Part shown: piece by piece, positions 17,995 through 29,783 of the stretch | How positions within the stretch are numbered: position 1 is the first letter of the stretch | Layout: each line of letters opens with the position of its first letter | Source of the DNA: Scenedesmus sp. ARA3 | Taxonomy: Eukaryota > Chlorophyta > Chlorophyceae > Sphaeropleales > Scenedesmaceae | DNA length: 64,000 nt | Reading direction: 5' to 3' | Assembly (NCBI GenBank): GCA_004335835.1 | Contig: RWJK01001378.1 | Location: 1 to 64,000, forward strand | Position numbers and translations under genes: made by a program | The notes under the pieces: model-generated | Told to the model about the DNA's origin: nothing | Seen by the model: the letters and a program-made list of their open reading frames with translations, nothing else | Databases searched by the model: none

Positions 17995-19508
17995 TGCACA
18001 GAAAAGGACGTCCACAGCACACAGAGTACACACTTCCACCGCGGGAGCTGCTGCTGTGACGCAGCCTGTCAAGCCTAGCATCCGACAACAGCCAGGCTCT
18101 GGCAGTGTTGGCGACATCCTTGCTGGCTGTGCGAGCAATGACGTGTGCCTCGGCGGCGACAGCAGCAGCCAGCAGCAGCGGCGGCGGCAGCAGTGTATCT
18201 TCAACATGTACAGTACTGATTCAGAAACTGTGATGCAGCTCAGGGCGTGCGGTGCTGGCGGCGCCCAAGGCAGCACAGTTGGCCAGGCTGCTGATATCAT
18301 CACATGCAGTGTTGGTGATGTGCGCTGAGTGTGCAGGTCCCTGCAGCCGCAAGGTGCGTGCTGTACAGCACAATAGTTCGCGTTGTCAAGCGCATGCTTG
18401 AAAGCAACTAGTCAGGCTGCATGTGCGGCGCCAAGCTCAGGAAAGCCTGTCTGGCGACACGCTGGGTTAGCCATCATGGCTAGTTGCTGGCTTGTTTGTA
18501 GTGGGTTAAGATTGTCGAGGGTGTTTGCAGTTGGGTGCCTGGCGCATGCAGCGCGTTGCAAGGGTAGCTCCTTGCTTGCCACCATGCTGCTGCACACTGC
18601 AAATCAATCAAATACGCAAAATACACTTTTGTTGGGGTTTTTTTGGTGTGTGGTGCGTACAGCGTGCTGCAAGGAGTTTCCTGATGCTTGTTTGCCGTCA
18701 TGGTGCTGTACACTGCATTGCAATCACATACGCAAATGAAAATTTGGGATGGGCCTGATGTTACACGACGGTCATGTTCCTGGGCAGAGTTCTCCTAGTC
18801 TGGGCTGTTGCATGTTGTTATGAGATTTGGAGCTCTGCTTCCTGTGTTAGTCAAGAGTCGAGATCTGCTGCTTGCAGCATGATGCGCGCCGTCTTGAGCA
18901 CATGTAGCGTTGGTTACCCATGCTGGGCAACTGGTGTGATGTGTTGGGTCGCGCGAGGGGAGTGCAACATTGCTTCTGGTTTGCTTGTTGAAAGCAGTCC
19001 ATTGATGCATGCTCTGTGTCACATGTTCATGGGCAGACAGTGTCACAGCTGGGTGCTGTAAAGCATCGGGGCATGCTGTAGGCCCTTGCCAACTTGGCTT
19101 GAATCGGATTTTACTCTAGTTGAGTTCAGAGATGTTACAAACTTATGGGCAATGTACAATGTTTGTTGCAACATGCACGCTGCAGCTTGCAAGCCGATTG
19201 GCACGTGTCAAGGCCCCGCTTCGCTTGTAGAAAAGCCTCAAGGTCATGCAGCTGCAATGCACTGCAGTAGTGCCGCCTGCACTGCAATATAAACCCTGCT
19301 GCAGCCTGAGCTGATGCGCACCTAATTCAACCAAGCAAATGTCGTCAAAGTTACCTGCTGAACTGCAGATACTTCTAGTATGGTGGTAGCAGCCGCTCAC
19401 CCCTGGTGTGATAAGTCGGCCCGAATAATTTCATTGAAGTGCTGTACAATTCGCAGCCACGTGTGCAGCCGCGCAAGTCGTGCCTGCTGCCACAGAGCAG
19501 CCTCCAAC
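17870..19508. other. 3' flanks of convergent ENT and HINT3-like genes
   Basis: Apart from the repeats noted, this holds a plus-strand TGTAA at 19057-19061 and a minus-strand TGTAA (TTACA at 19135-19139), plausible poly(A) signals for the two converging genes. A TATAAA at 19288-19293 has no supported gene behind it. Confidence 0.4.
18551..18740 (+). repeat. Two-copy tandem repeat, period 111 bp
   Basis: GCGCGTTGCAAGG through ATCAAATACGCAAA (from 18551) recurs from 18662 with about 80% agreement by eye. It lies in the probable 3' UTR of the transporter gene. Confidence 0.75.
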
Positions 19509-20157
19509 TCACACAGCCTCCTCGTCTGTTCCTTGCCTCACGCGCCCAGCCAACAGCTGCTGCTGCTGCTGCTGTTTGGAGGAGGGCCGCCGTTGCAGCT
19601 CATCCAGCAGCTGCTGCGCGGTCACCCAGTTTATGCCGGCCTGATACTGCCCCCAGCGGTACCACAGGTGCGGCAGCTGGAAGCAGTGCAGGCTGCAAGG
19701 CAGCAGCCACAGCACACAACAGCACACGGCAGCAGCAGTAGTGAGACAGAGCCGTACAGTGTTGGCTAAGCGCGTGTCCTACGTTGTGTCCTGCGTTTGA
19801 GGTGAAGTTTACTTTTTGCAGCAGCAGGACAGCAGAGTTGTTATCTGAGAGCAGGTGCAACACAGAGCAAGGCTGTCATCAGCAAGCTCTGCTAGGCACC
19901 CACTTCTTAACAAATGCAACTAGCTGTGGCAACATCAGTTCAGGTGCTAGGTGGCATGCGGCACATGCTGCGCAGTGCAGCACCAGCAGTGATGCAGCTC
20001 TGCTTGGCAGAGGCGGCAGCGGCCACTCACTGCAGGTGGTCCACGCTCCGGAAGGGCGGCTTGTGAAAGCCAAACTTGAAGCGCTGCTGCTGCTGCTGCC
20101 CCGGCTGCTGCTGCCGCCTTGGCAATGGCAGTGCCTGCTGCTGTGCTGGCCATGGTG

Positions 20158-20189
<32 letters not shown>

Positions 20190-20717
20190 GCGGCCGCTAC
20201 AGGCTGTCCCTGCTGCTGGTCGGTGGATTGTTGCTGCAGCAGTTGCTGCCCCACCTCCATCATGTGGCGCACTGTGAGTCAGCAGGCGCAATGCACAAGA
20301 AAGATCCCTTTCTGAGACCAGCCTCAACCTGCGCTGCTGCACACAGTGCTCAGGATACTTCCATGCTTACATGCTATATGCAAACTCTCTGTCAACAGTC
20401 AAGTGACCGACGGGATAAGCAGCACAAGCTGATGAGCACGTGCATACACCAAGCTGCACGCCTGCTGCCGCGCGCAACACCCTGGGTGCAAATCCAACAG
20501 CCGTGCATAATCTGCTCAACTGCTCAACAAGCAACCCCAGCCATCATGGTTGTTATAGGCTCTCAGCAGGGCCCAACACCTGCTGCTGCCAGCCTCCTCA
20601 CCTAGCTGTGTGTCTGCTGCTGTGAGGCTGGTCACGTTGGGGATGTGCTGCCGCGGCATGACCAGCAGGTGCTGTGCTGCTGCAGGGCGGTGATCAGGCA
20701 GCGCCACCACCAGCTCA

Positions 20718-20756
<39 letters not shown>

Positions 20757-21060
20757 CAGCAGCAGCACCAGCTTACACAGAGAACATGACCAACTTGATG
20801 CAGAACGCAGGATTCTTGCATCCACATAGTTGCCGGCATGTGCAGCAGCCACATGTTATTGAAACTGGAGTGCACGCCTTGCAGGACATGACGAGAGTAA
20901 ACAGCATATGCCTTGCTAGCTCTGCCGCAGCAAGTTGCCGCAGACTCACCTCGTAGAGTACCCTTAAGCCTGCTGTGCCACTCTCATTCACTATGCGGCA
21001 GAAGATGCAGCCAGCGACGCCTGGCAGCAGCAAGCAGCATGATGAACTGTCTGGGTACAT
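19509..21060 (-). CDS. HIT-family nucleotide hydrolase, HINT3-like
   Basis: Minus-strand exons: 21060-20950, 20719-20602, 20271-20031, 19692-19509; phases fit, 217 residues. HIT proteins hydrolyse AMP-linked or phosphoramidate substrates. Visible: the zinc-type N-terminal GCIFCRIV, the helix/strand DELVVALPDHRPAAAQHLLVMPRQHIPN, then GFHKPPFRSVDHL. The catalytic triad HLHLHCF (His 155, 157, 159) is completed only by the exon 3/4 splice, with one His codon split by the intron. The FGFH..PPF..V motif and the WYRWGQ..NWVTAQQLLDEL tail fit the HINT3/aprataxin-like branch. Between the first and second halves sits a polyGln insertion (about residues 85-145) encoded by CAG runs, which normal HINT3 lacks. 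Position and triad are intact, so activity is likely. Confidence 0.87.
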
Positions 21061-21688
21061 GGGAGACGGATACTGAAACGGATGTGCTGAGTTGTTGAAC
21101 AGCCACTACTAGATCTGCTGCTGTGCTTTAGAAGTGATGATGCTTTTGTATGCCGTTGAACAGTTTGAGGCCGCTGTGCGAGTGGGACGCACGGAAAGGC
21201 TGATCAGTGCTGCAAGCAGCAGCAACAACAGCAGGTAGTGCTGTACTGCTGCTGGTGGCAACCACTGCTGGGCGCTCACATTGCGTCCTACAGCTATGTC
21301 TTTGTCGTCGTTTGCTGCACGTTTGACCCATGTGCAAGAGCTCAGGGCGTCTCTGTATCGATGTGACCGATCCAGTGCATCGTGGTGTTGGCTGAGCAGC
21401 GAACGAGAGCATGTCCCTGAGAGTCTGATTCGAAAGGTATTGATGAATACACAGTGTTTTCGTCATCTGTGCTTCTGAGACACACAACAGACATGCGAAC
21501 GTTATCCTTGGACACTTCACGTGTCACAGCTTGAAGCTGTGCAGAGGGTTTACCAATGACTGCAGAAATGTAAGGCAACACAGCCAAACCAATCCACAGC
21601 CAACGCTTGCCGATGAGAACACCATTAACCAACACATCACGCTGCTGCTGAGGCTTTCTTTTCAAAAGCTGCCTGCCACGCTTGCAGC
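21061..21688. other. Spacer between BRO1 and HINT3-like genes
   Basis: This is the 3' flank of the BRO1 gene and 5' flank of the HINT3-like gene, both on the minus strand. Around 21280-21665 the sequence is poor in CAG and holds an open minus frame of about 100 codons without an ATG start; I cannot assign it. Confidence 0.35.
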
Positions 21689-24578
21689 CTAAGGAGCCTC
21701 TATATCCCTGGCACCACTGCCATGCGGACCAGCCCTGCCACCATCTGCTGTGCCTCCTGGAGGTCTACTGTCTTTGCCACCTTGATGCTCAGCAGCACTG
21801 CCCCCTGCTGCCCCTGAGTTTGCCGCCCAGATGGCAGCATTCAGCGGAGCCTTTATCAGGTACTCCACAACGTTCCACATCAGCTGCACCGCACACGCGC
21901 ACGGCAAGCAGCAGCAGCACAGCTTGAACGGCAGCAGCAGCAGCCACACAATGACGCCCAGCAGCGACACGAGTATCAGCAGCGGGTAACATACCACCAG
22001 CACCAGCACACGCCAGCACGAGCAGCCGCCACCGCTGCTGCCGCTGCTGCTGCTTGCTTGCGCTGGCTGGTTTGCGCCTCCCTCGGCAGCTGCATCGAGC
22101 CCTGCAGCTGCAGCACTCCCATCTCCTGCCATGCCAGCTGCAGCACTTCCTCCAGCTCCTGCTGCTGTCAGTGGCAGTGCTGCTGCTTCACTGCCAGTCT
22201 GAAGCCGATGCTGCGGCTCCCTGCTGCTGCTGCTGCCTGCAGCTGCCTGCCTGCCAGTGACAGCTGCAACTAACTGCGCAGCCAGCTCAGCGCTGAGCTG
22301 GCCAGCAGCAGGTGGCAGCTGGTAGGGCAGCGGCTCCACAGCCCGCTTGGGTGCTGGCAGCGGCGGCAGCTGCTTGGGCACTGGCTGGTAGTAGATGCTG
22401 GCGTTGTCGCGGGTGCACCTGGCAGCAGCAGCAGCAGCAGCAGTGACGAGGCGCCACATGTGAGGTTGTAGCGTGTTCAGTGGAGGTGTGCGGCTCTGGC
22501 ACCCATCAACCAGATGCAGCCGCTGCGGCAGCAAAACCAATGCTTCAGAAGCACAGCTGCGAGGATGCTGTGGCATGCGCAACTGCCCCTTCACGCACAT
22601 CAAGAGTGAAGCTGTCAGCTCGGCCGTTACAATGAGTGGCCAGCAGCTCAAACCTCATACACATTTCTGCTTTGCTCTTTGCAAAAACACACACTTGCAT
22701 GTACACTCACTTGCCCAGCGAGGCCTGCACCTTGCCATCCAAGCTGCGCTCCAGCTGCTGCCGCTGCTGCCGTGCAGTGGGCGGCTCCAGCCGGTCAAAG
22801 TCAACGCCCAGGCTGTACACATGTTTGACCAGGCGGCTGGCCTCACCAGCCCAGGCTGCTGCTGTGCCGGCCTCACTGCCTGCCAGGGAGGCATCTGCTG
22901 CATAGACAGCTGACACAGCGTAGCAGTATGCGACTTGGTACTTCAGAAACGCCAGCAGCTTTGGTAGGTACCGCCCCTGCGCACCCCAAGTGAAGCCGGT
23001 TGGCAGTGGTGATGAGAACACACGTTCAAACGCTGCTGCTGTGCAGCCAGTGCCAGCAGCTGCGGACAACAGGCCGCCAGCTGGCTGCTGCTGTGTCTGC
23101 TGCGTTGCTGCAGCTACCGCGCATGCCTGGATGTGCTGGTGTGCTGTGCAGTAGAGGGCTGCTGTGTCTGCAGCGATGCCTGCTATGAGGGAGGGCTGGT
23201 GTGACTTGGTGATAGCGCGCTGCAGCGTGAGGCTCTGCAGGGCAGCAGGGCAGCAGCAGAAAAGTGTGTGCATGGCTGTGCAACTTAGCACGACTTCTGC
23301 TGCACATGCATGTCGCTACTGGCACATGAGCTCAAGTGGACAGCATGCACATCATTTTGGTAGTCACTGGGATGCGCTGCTGCTGTTAACGCACATACAC
23401 TCGCTGCATCCAGCAGCACCGCCAGCCCAACATGACAGTAAATGTGCAACAGTGGCTGTCAGATGCCCACCTGGGCATCAGCCAGTGCCAGGCTCTGCAG
23501 CCCCAGCAGCAGCTGCTGCTGCAGGTCCCATCCCAGCCAGCCCACCAGCTGCGGCAGCAGCTGCTGCACGCCCTGCAGCAAGCCCGCAGCAGTCCGCTGC
23601 TGCTTGTATGCCTCCATGGCTGTTGTTGAAGCCAGCCCATCTGCTGCTGCGCTGCTTGCAAGCTCAGCACCTTTGACCATGTGCCAAGTTGCTGCAGCCA
23701 GCAGCATCGTGGCTGCCTCCTGCAAGGCATCCTTGCAGGACACAGCCACAGCCGCTGCAGCAGCCCCTGCTTGCTGCTTGTTTGACCACCAGCTCCCGCT
23801 GCTGCTGCTGGGGTTGGCCAGAGGCATTAGTGTGTCTGCCCAGCCGAAGACTAGCAAGTGCCGCAGCAGGTACGGCTGCAGGCTGCTGGCAGGGTGCTGC
23901 TGCTGCTGTTCCTGCAAGCTTGCAGGAAAAGCTGTGCTGCCAGGCAGCTGCTGGAAGCCTTGCTCCTCCATGAGCCCCTGCAGCTGCTGCTGCTGTACTG
24001 CTGCTGCTGTCTGGCTTCCTGCAGCTAGGTCCAGTAGGGCTGCCAGGTACCTGCAACGCATGCAAACACAGCGCATTGCGTTGTCAGAGATAGGTGCTAT
24101 CTCAAGCACCATGTTTGTGGACAGGGCTGCTACCGCTCTCAAGCATGAATCCTCTGGCACTAGCATCTGTACAACAAGACGCTTCAACTGCCACTGGCCT
24201 TCACAGCACACAATGCAGAGTGCATGGAGGTGCATGAAACAATGCCCCATACCTGTTGACAGCTGCCTGTACAGGAGCACCGCTGCTGGCTGTGTCGCCA
24301 AGCACATCCAGTGCCTCACTCCTTGCTGCGCACAGCTGCTGCAGGAACTGCTGAGCACCAGCACTGGGGCCGGCACTGTTGCCAGTTGCTGCTTTGCCAG
24401 CCTTGGCTGCCTTGAGAGGCGAGGTCTCAGCGAGAGCACTACTTTGCTGCTCAGTGCTAAACTTGGGTGCATCCCTAGGCTGGTTCCTGGCCTTGAGTGG
24501 CAGCAGGGTGAAAGCAAACACATGTGTTCTTACTGCATCTGCTGCTGGAGCATTGCTGGCCTGCACAGGTGCCTCCAT
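21689..24578 (-). CDS. BRO1-domain protein (BROX/ALIX-like) with C-terminal hydrophobic anchor
   Basis: Minus-strand exons: 24578-24253, 24050-23471, 23234-22711, 22418-21689; all phases agree, 719 residues. BRO1 domains bind ESCRT-III subunits and act at endosomes and in nuclear-envelope repair. Diagnostic pieces in order: LFHAP-side N-terminus (THVFAFTLLPLKA), FGWADTL...PSSSSGSWWSNK, AAGLLQGVQQLLPQL, LGLQSLALADAQ spliced to SLTLQRAITK, YLPKLLAFLKYQVAYCYAVSAVYAAD, and RDNASIYYQPVPKQLPPLPAP. After the domain come an Ala/Ser-rich linker and a hydrophobic Cys-rich stretch (WRVLVLVVCYPLLILVSLLG then KLCCCCLPCAC) near residues 620-680, which could anchor or palmitoylate the protein. BROX carries a C-terminal lipid signal, so a membrane-directed tail is consistent with the family although of a different kind. 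Confidence 0.85.
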
Positions 24579-25498
24579 GCTGGCTGCGTGGTTGCAACTG
24601 CGTTAAATGCTCCAGCAGTTTTAGCGAATGGCGTGCATCGGCAACTTCAGTAATCCATCGAGCAGGCGGTTACCGTTGACTGTGTAGCAGTGCTTGATCA
24701 CGGCCATGGTGCTGGCTCAGCACCTCTGCAGCTGCAAGAGTACGACCCCAGCAGCATCAGCATAGACATATAAAGTGCAATGCAAGGCGTAGACGTAACA
24801 GGCTGTTGTTTGTCAGAAGTGACACTTGCACTTCAGAAGTGCATCGAGCCCACAGCACCACCACATATATGCGTTGCTGCTGCTGAATTCTAGACTTCGT
24901 AGCTAAAACTATTACATGTAAACCTCGCATCGCTCTCTCCATCAAGTGTTCCACCCCGTGCTGTGTCCTGAAATTTCTTGGATTGGTCTACCTAGTGCCT
25001 TGTGTGAGCTGCCTAGCCATGGATTAATGATAAGTGACTTTAGATGTTCACTGGGAGGCCATATCATACCCTGCAACAGCCAAATGGCTCTGCTTTCCTG
25101 CATTCGCGGACTTCATAAGGATCCCTATCAGCCCTCCGGACATAAGAGCAGCGCTGCTGATAATCAAAACTCTCCTGCTATGGGCGGAAAACAGGTGGGA
25201 GCAACAGCTCCAACAACTAAGCTGTCAAGACTGGCCTGCCCAGATTTTATCAGCAGCACAATGGCGCCCCCTGCCCGCCAATGGCACCGAGTAAATGCGA
25301 GTCTTTAGTGCTCTACCCTTTATTACAACACATCTCACAAACTGTGCACAGCCGCAGCATGAGTACAGGCGCACAGCGACAGCGTAGCCTGAGGACAGCG
25401 TAGCCTGAGGCGCTACTGCTCAACAGCCTGCTGAATGTCCTGCAAAGGCAGCACCCGCTTCAACGCCCCTGCCTTGCTTCTTGTTGGTGCTTGCAGGA
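24579..25498. other. Divergent intergenic region
   Basis: Separates the BRO1 gene (minus) from the SR/CCCH gene (plus). A TATAAA lies at 24769-24774 on the plus strand. The block at about 24750-25330 is visibly less CAG-rich, with an open frame of about 85 codons (25034-25294) of unknown identity. A 16-bp direct repeat (CAGCGTAGCCTGAGGA-type) lies at about 25378-25410. Confidence 0.4.
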
Positions 25499-26488
25499 CA
25501 AAGTGCAGCTGCTGTCAGCAGAGCTTCTGCAACACGGCATTCAGCTGCCTGCCAGTGCCAAGGCCGCTGTCAACACCCACTTTGGGCGGCACACACTTGG
25601 GGTGCTTGGCAGCGCGCAGCGGGTGCAGCTGCAGGTGCTGCAGGAGGCGCTGCAGCCAGGTGCGGCTGCCGGCCATGAGTGCAACACAGCAGCAGTGCGG
25701 ACACAGCACAGCACACAGCACATGCCAGAATCGCAGCACACGACAAAATACTGCGCATGCCAGAGTGCAGCACATGCCAGAATGCAGGATGTGGCAGACC
25801 ACAGCACATGACAGAGTGCATCACACAGGAGAACAGCACATGGTGAACACAGCTCGCACAGGTTGCCTAGGGCAGCGCCTAGCAGCACAACAGTACATGT
25901 ATAGCACAGCACAGCTCCCGCATATCACAGCGTAGCGCATCTGTACCGCGTTGCGCGGTCACAGCACAGCGCGCAACGTCAGCGCTCACACACAGTGCAG
26001 CATCATGGCTGCTGTTGAGCCGCACAGCAGCTGCAGCATTCTGGCAGCGGCCATGGCCATGCACTGCCCCGCACACGCACCCTGCGTGTACTGTGCAGCC
26101 CGCAGTTGCTGATGCAGCAGCAGCAGCTGTACGTCTTTCCCCTTCAAAGCATACCTCCTGCAAGCAGTTTGATTCCATGGCACCACCATCACACAAGCTT
26201 CTTGCCTGGTTGCTCAGCTGCTGCTCCTGCTGTCATGCTGCCATGCTGCAACGCCCCTGCCCACTAACACTGCCAGGGCTGCTTGCTCCCACCAACGGCC
26301 CTGGCGGTGCTGCAAGCAGCAGTCCTGCAAGCAGCCTTCCTGCAAGCAGCGGTCCTGCAAGCAACAGTCCTGCAAGCGTCAGCGCCACTGTTGATGACGT
26401 GCGGCTGGAGCCGCGCGTCATGCCTGACGCCACCACACAGGTGAGGCAGGGCAGCCTGCCATCGATGCTCTGTGCCAGGCTGCTGCTG

Positions 26489-26528
<40 letters not shown>

Positions 26529-26894
26529 GAGTTACACCTGGCAGAGCCCAGCGTGCTGCCTCTCAATTTATGGGGTGTTAGGGGTGGCAAGTACCAAGTA
26601 AAAGGTTGCATGGCGCATGGCGTCGTTGAAAATCAACAAATGCACCTCAACTGTTCGGCGGCATAAGTGGCATGGCAACTGCCTGTAACACAACCATACC
26701 TTGCTGCCACGGCTGCTGCTGCCGCTGCCTCCGCTGTTGCTTCAAACAGTGCTTCCTCACAGCGAGCAAGGCAAGTGCTGCCGCCAGCGCCCTGGCGCGC
26801 TTCTTCGGCTGCCGCATCGCTGACGTCACCTGCCATGACGGCTCGCTGACCCTGCATCTGACAGCAGCACCGCCACCACCACAACCGCCACCAC

Positions 26895-26929
<35 letters not shown>

Positions 26930-27695
26930 GGGCCGGAACAGCGCCGCAGCCAGCACACTCAGCACCAGCAGCTGCAGCCCCCAATCATGCTGCACGAGCA
27001 GCAGCAGCAGGAGCAGCAGCAGCAGCAGCAGCAGCATGCCGATGATGAGCTGGATGCCGAAGCTGCATTGGCTGAGGCCCTGCGGCAGCGCCACGCCGCA
27101 GCACTCAACCTGGCAGATATATTGACATTGATGACTTGGAGTGCAGCACAGATGACGACTCTGCAGAGAATGACGGCAGCACACCAACTGCCTTCACAGC
27201 AGCCCAGCAGCATGCGGCAGCTGCTGAAGCGCCGCTGCCGCCGCAGTCGTGCTCGCCAACACCCTCACCGCCTGCCTCGCCACCGCCACCGCCACAGCTG
27301 TTAACCCAGCAGGAGCAGCAGCAGCAGCAGCAGCAGCAGCTGGCACCTGGGGTAGACGCAAGGCTGCGTGCGCAGCAGCAACCGCAGGAGCAGCAGCAGC
27401 AGCGGCAGCCGGAGGTATCCCAGACAGAGGCAAGGCCGCCCACGCAGCAGCCAACCCAGCAGCAGCAGCAGCAGCAGTCGCAGTATGCAAACATGAGCAT
27501 GGCGGAGCTGGAGGCGCTGTTGGCACGCCTTGAGCAGAAGTGCACCGAGCTGCCTGCAATGCATGGCAGTGACACACAGCAGCAGAAGCAGCAGCAGCAG
27601 CAGGAGCAGCAGGACAAAGGAGAGGAGGGGCAGGAGCTGCGGCTGCATGAGAGCAACAAGCAGGGGCAGCAACAGCAGCAGCATATTGCGCAGCT

Positions 27696-27726
<31 letters not shown>

Positions 27727-29114
27727 GAATATGAGGCTGTGAAGCAGCAGCAGCAGCAAGAGCTGGCTGCCATACGGGTTGAGCTGCAACAGCGTGGCAC
27801 CTTCTTGCGCAGGGTTCCGGCCTTCATTCCAGCGCAGCAGAGCGTCATGCAGCAGCTGGCAGCCCGAAGTGGCTTGCAGCGGCAGCAGCAGCAGCAGCAG
27901 TGGCAGCAGCGGCAAGAGCTACACGCTATTACAGCTGAGGTGCAGCAGCGGGCTGCCAGCCTACGCGAGATTGTCAAAGCAGAGCAGCAGTTGGCGGCCA
28001 AGGCTGGCTTGCAGCGGCAGCGGCAGCAGCAGCAAGCCACTGGAAGCGCAGCCACAGTGCTAACCTCCCCCACGCTGACCACCCCACTGCAGCAGGCGCC
28101 GCTGCAGCTGTTTGCAACCTGCGCCAGCTTCCAGCCAACAGTCTCTGCAGCTGCTGGGTCGGCAGCAGGAGCAGCAGGCATCAACCAGGCACTAGCGCTG
28201 CTGCAATCTGCACAGCAAGAGGCTGCAGCAGCTGCCGCCGCTGCTGCTGAAGCAGGGGGCCGGGCGCAAGGCAAGCCAGGGGAGCGCAGCAGAGGCCGCA
28301 GCCGGAGCCGCAGCAGGAGCCGCAGCGCCCGGCGTGGCAGGCGTAGTGCTAGGCGCGGCCGCAGCTGCAGCTGTAGCCCTGGCTGGCGCAACCGCAGCCG
28401 CAGCCCTGGCCGGCGCGGCCGCAGCTACAGCCGCAGCCCTAGCCCTGTGCCCTCGTGGCGTGACAAGGCGCTGCAGCGCCAGCGCAGCCGCAGCAGGAGC
28501 CGCAGCAGGGATGGGCATGCACAGCCGAGCAGCAGCAGCAAGCACAGCGGCAGCAGCAAGCGCAGCAGCAGCAAGGTTGTTGGGGGTGGGGAGATGCCCA
28601 GTACAAAGCGCAGGTGCGCTGCAGATGCTGCTGCTGCTGCTGCTGCTAGTGGTGCTGGTGGCAGTGCTGCAGCAGCGATGGTGGGTGCCTTTGGGGAGGA
28701 CGCTGCTGCTGCTGCTGCTACTGCTGTGGCTGCTGCTGCTGCTGGCAGCGATAAAAAGCAGCCGGACACATGCTCATCACAAGCAGCACCTCCAGCAGCA
28801 GCAGCAGGAGTGAAAGCAGCAACAGCAGCAGCAGCAGCAGCGGCTTCCCTGCGTGCATCCACCAGTGCTGCTGCACCACCGCCACCAGCACCGCGCCCAA
28901 TGACCATCATGCTGGCGAAGAATCGAGCACTTGTCGTGCCAAAGAAAGCCCTCAAAGCAGCAACAGCAACAGTAGCAGCAGAGGGGACGCGCGACGATGT
29001 AGCGTCTTGTGCGCAGGCCAGCGCTGTCAAGTTGGAACCAAGCAGCGCAGGGCGGCCTGGGCAGCCTGCTGAGGCAGCGGCTGCCACACCCCCAGCTCAA
29101 GCATCCAGTTGCGC

Positions 29115-29145
<31 letters not shown>

Positions 29146-29147
29146 GC

Positions 29148-29182
<35 letters not shown>

Positions 29183-29747
29183 CGTTCTATCAGCAGCAGC
29201 AGGCGTACTACCAGCAGCAGCTGGCGGCCCAGCAGCCGTACAGCTGCCAGGCATGGCCTGCTGCAGGCCCTGGCGATGGTTGGGCACACTGGATGAGCCA
29301 GCAGCACGGCTACGGCTGGGAGCAGCAGCAGCAAGCATGGCAGCAGCAGCAGTGGGCGCAGTACCAGCAGTGGCAGCAGCAGCAGCAGTACGGATGGCAG
29401 CTTGCACAACAACAGGAACAGCAGCTACTGCAGCAGCAGCAGCAGCAGATGCAGATGCAGCAGCAGCAGGGCGTGGCTGCTGCAGCAGCCGCTGGCTCAG
29501 ATGCGGAGTGGCAGCAGGACCCCGATCAGCAGGCAGCCTGGCAGCAGGAGGTGCAGCAGGCCTTTGAAAAGCACCTGGCGCTGTTTGGCAGCAGCAGCAG
29601 CCTCACAGAAGAGTTCAAGGCAGATCAGCGGCAGCTGATTGAGAGCAGCGTGCTTGGGAAACGGACGCACGTGTGCGGGCGCTTCCCTGTGTGTCCCTAT
29701 GGCCCGCGCTGCAGGCTGCTGCACACGGTGAACCGCAGTCAGCTCCA

Positions 29748-29783
<36 letters not shown>

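Noticed and set aside
20076..20315. Cys-rich plus-strand ORF
   Set aside because: It is the antisense shadow of the polyGln exon of the HINT3-like gene (CTG read as Cys/Leu).
24946..25308. Open frames in the BRO1 to SR/CCCH spacer
   Set aside because: No recognisable domain, and composition differs from the coding exons of this window; kept as unexplained intergenic sequence.
27105..28391. 428-codon Cys/Leu/Arg-rich minus-strand ORF
   Set aside because: Antisense of the CAG-rich SR/CCCH exon; open only because CTG/GCT repeats contain no stops.
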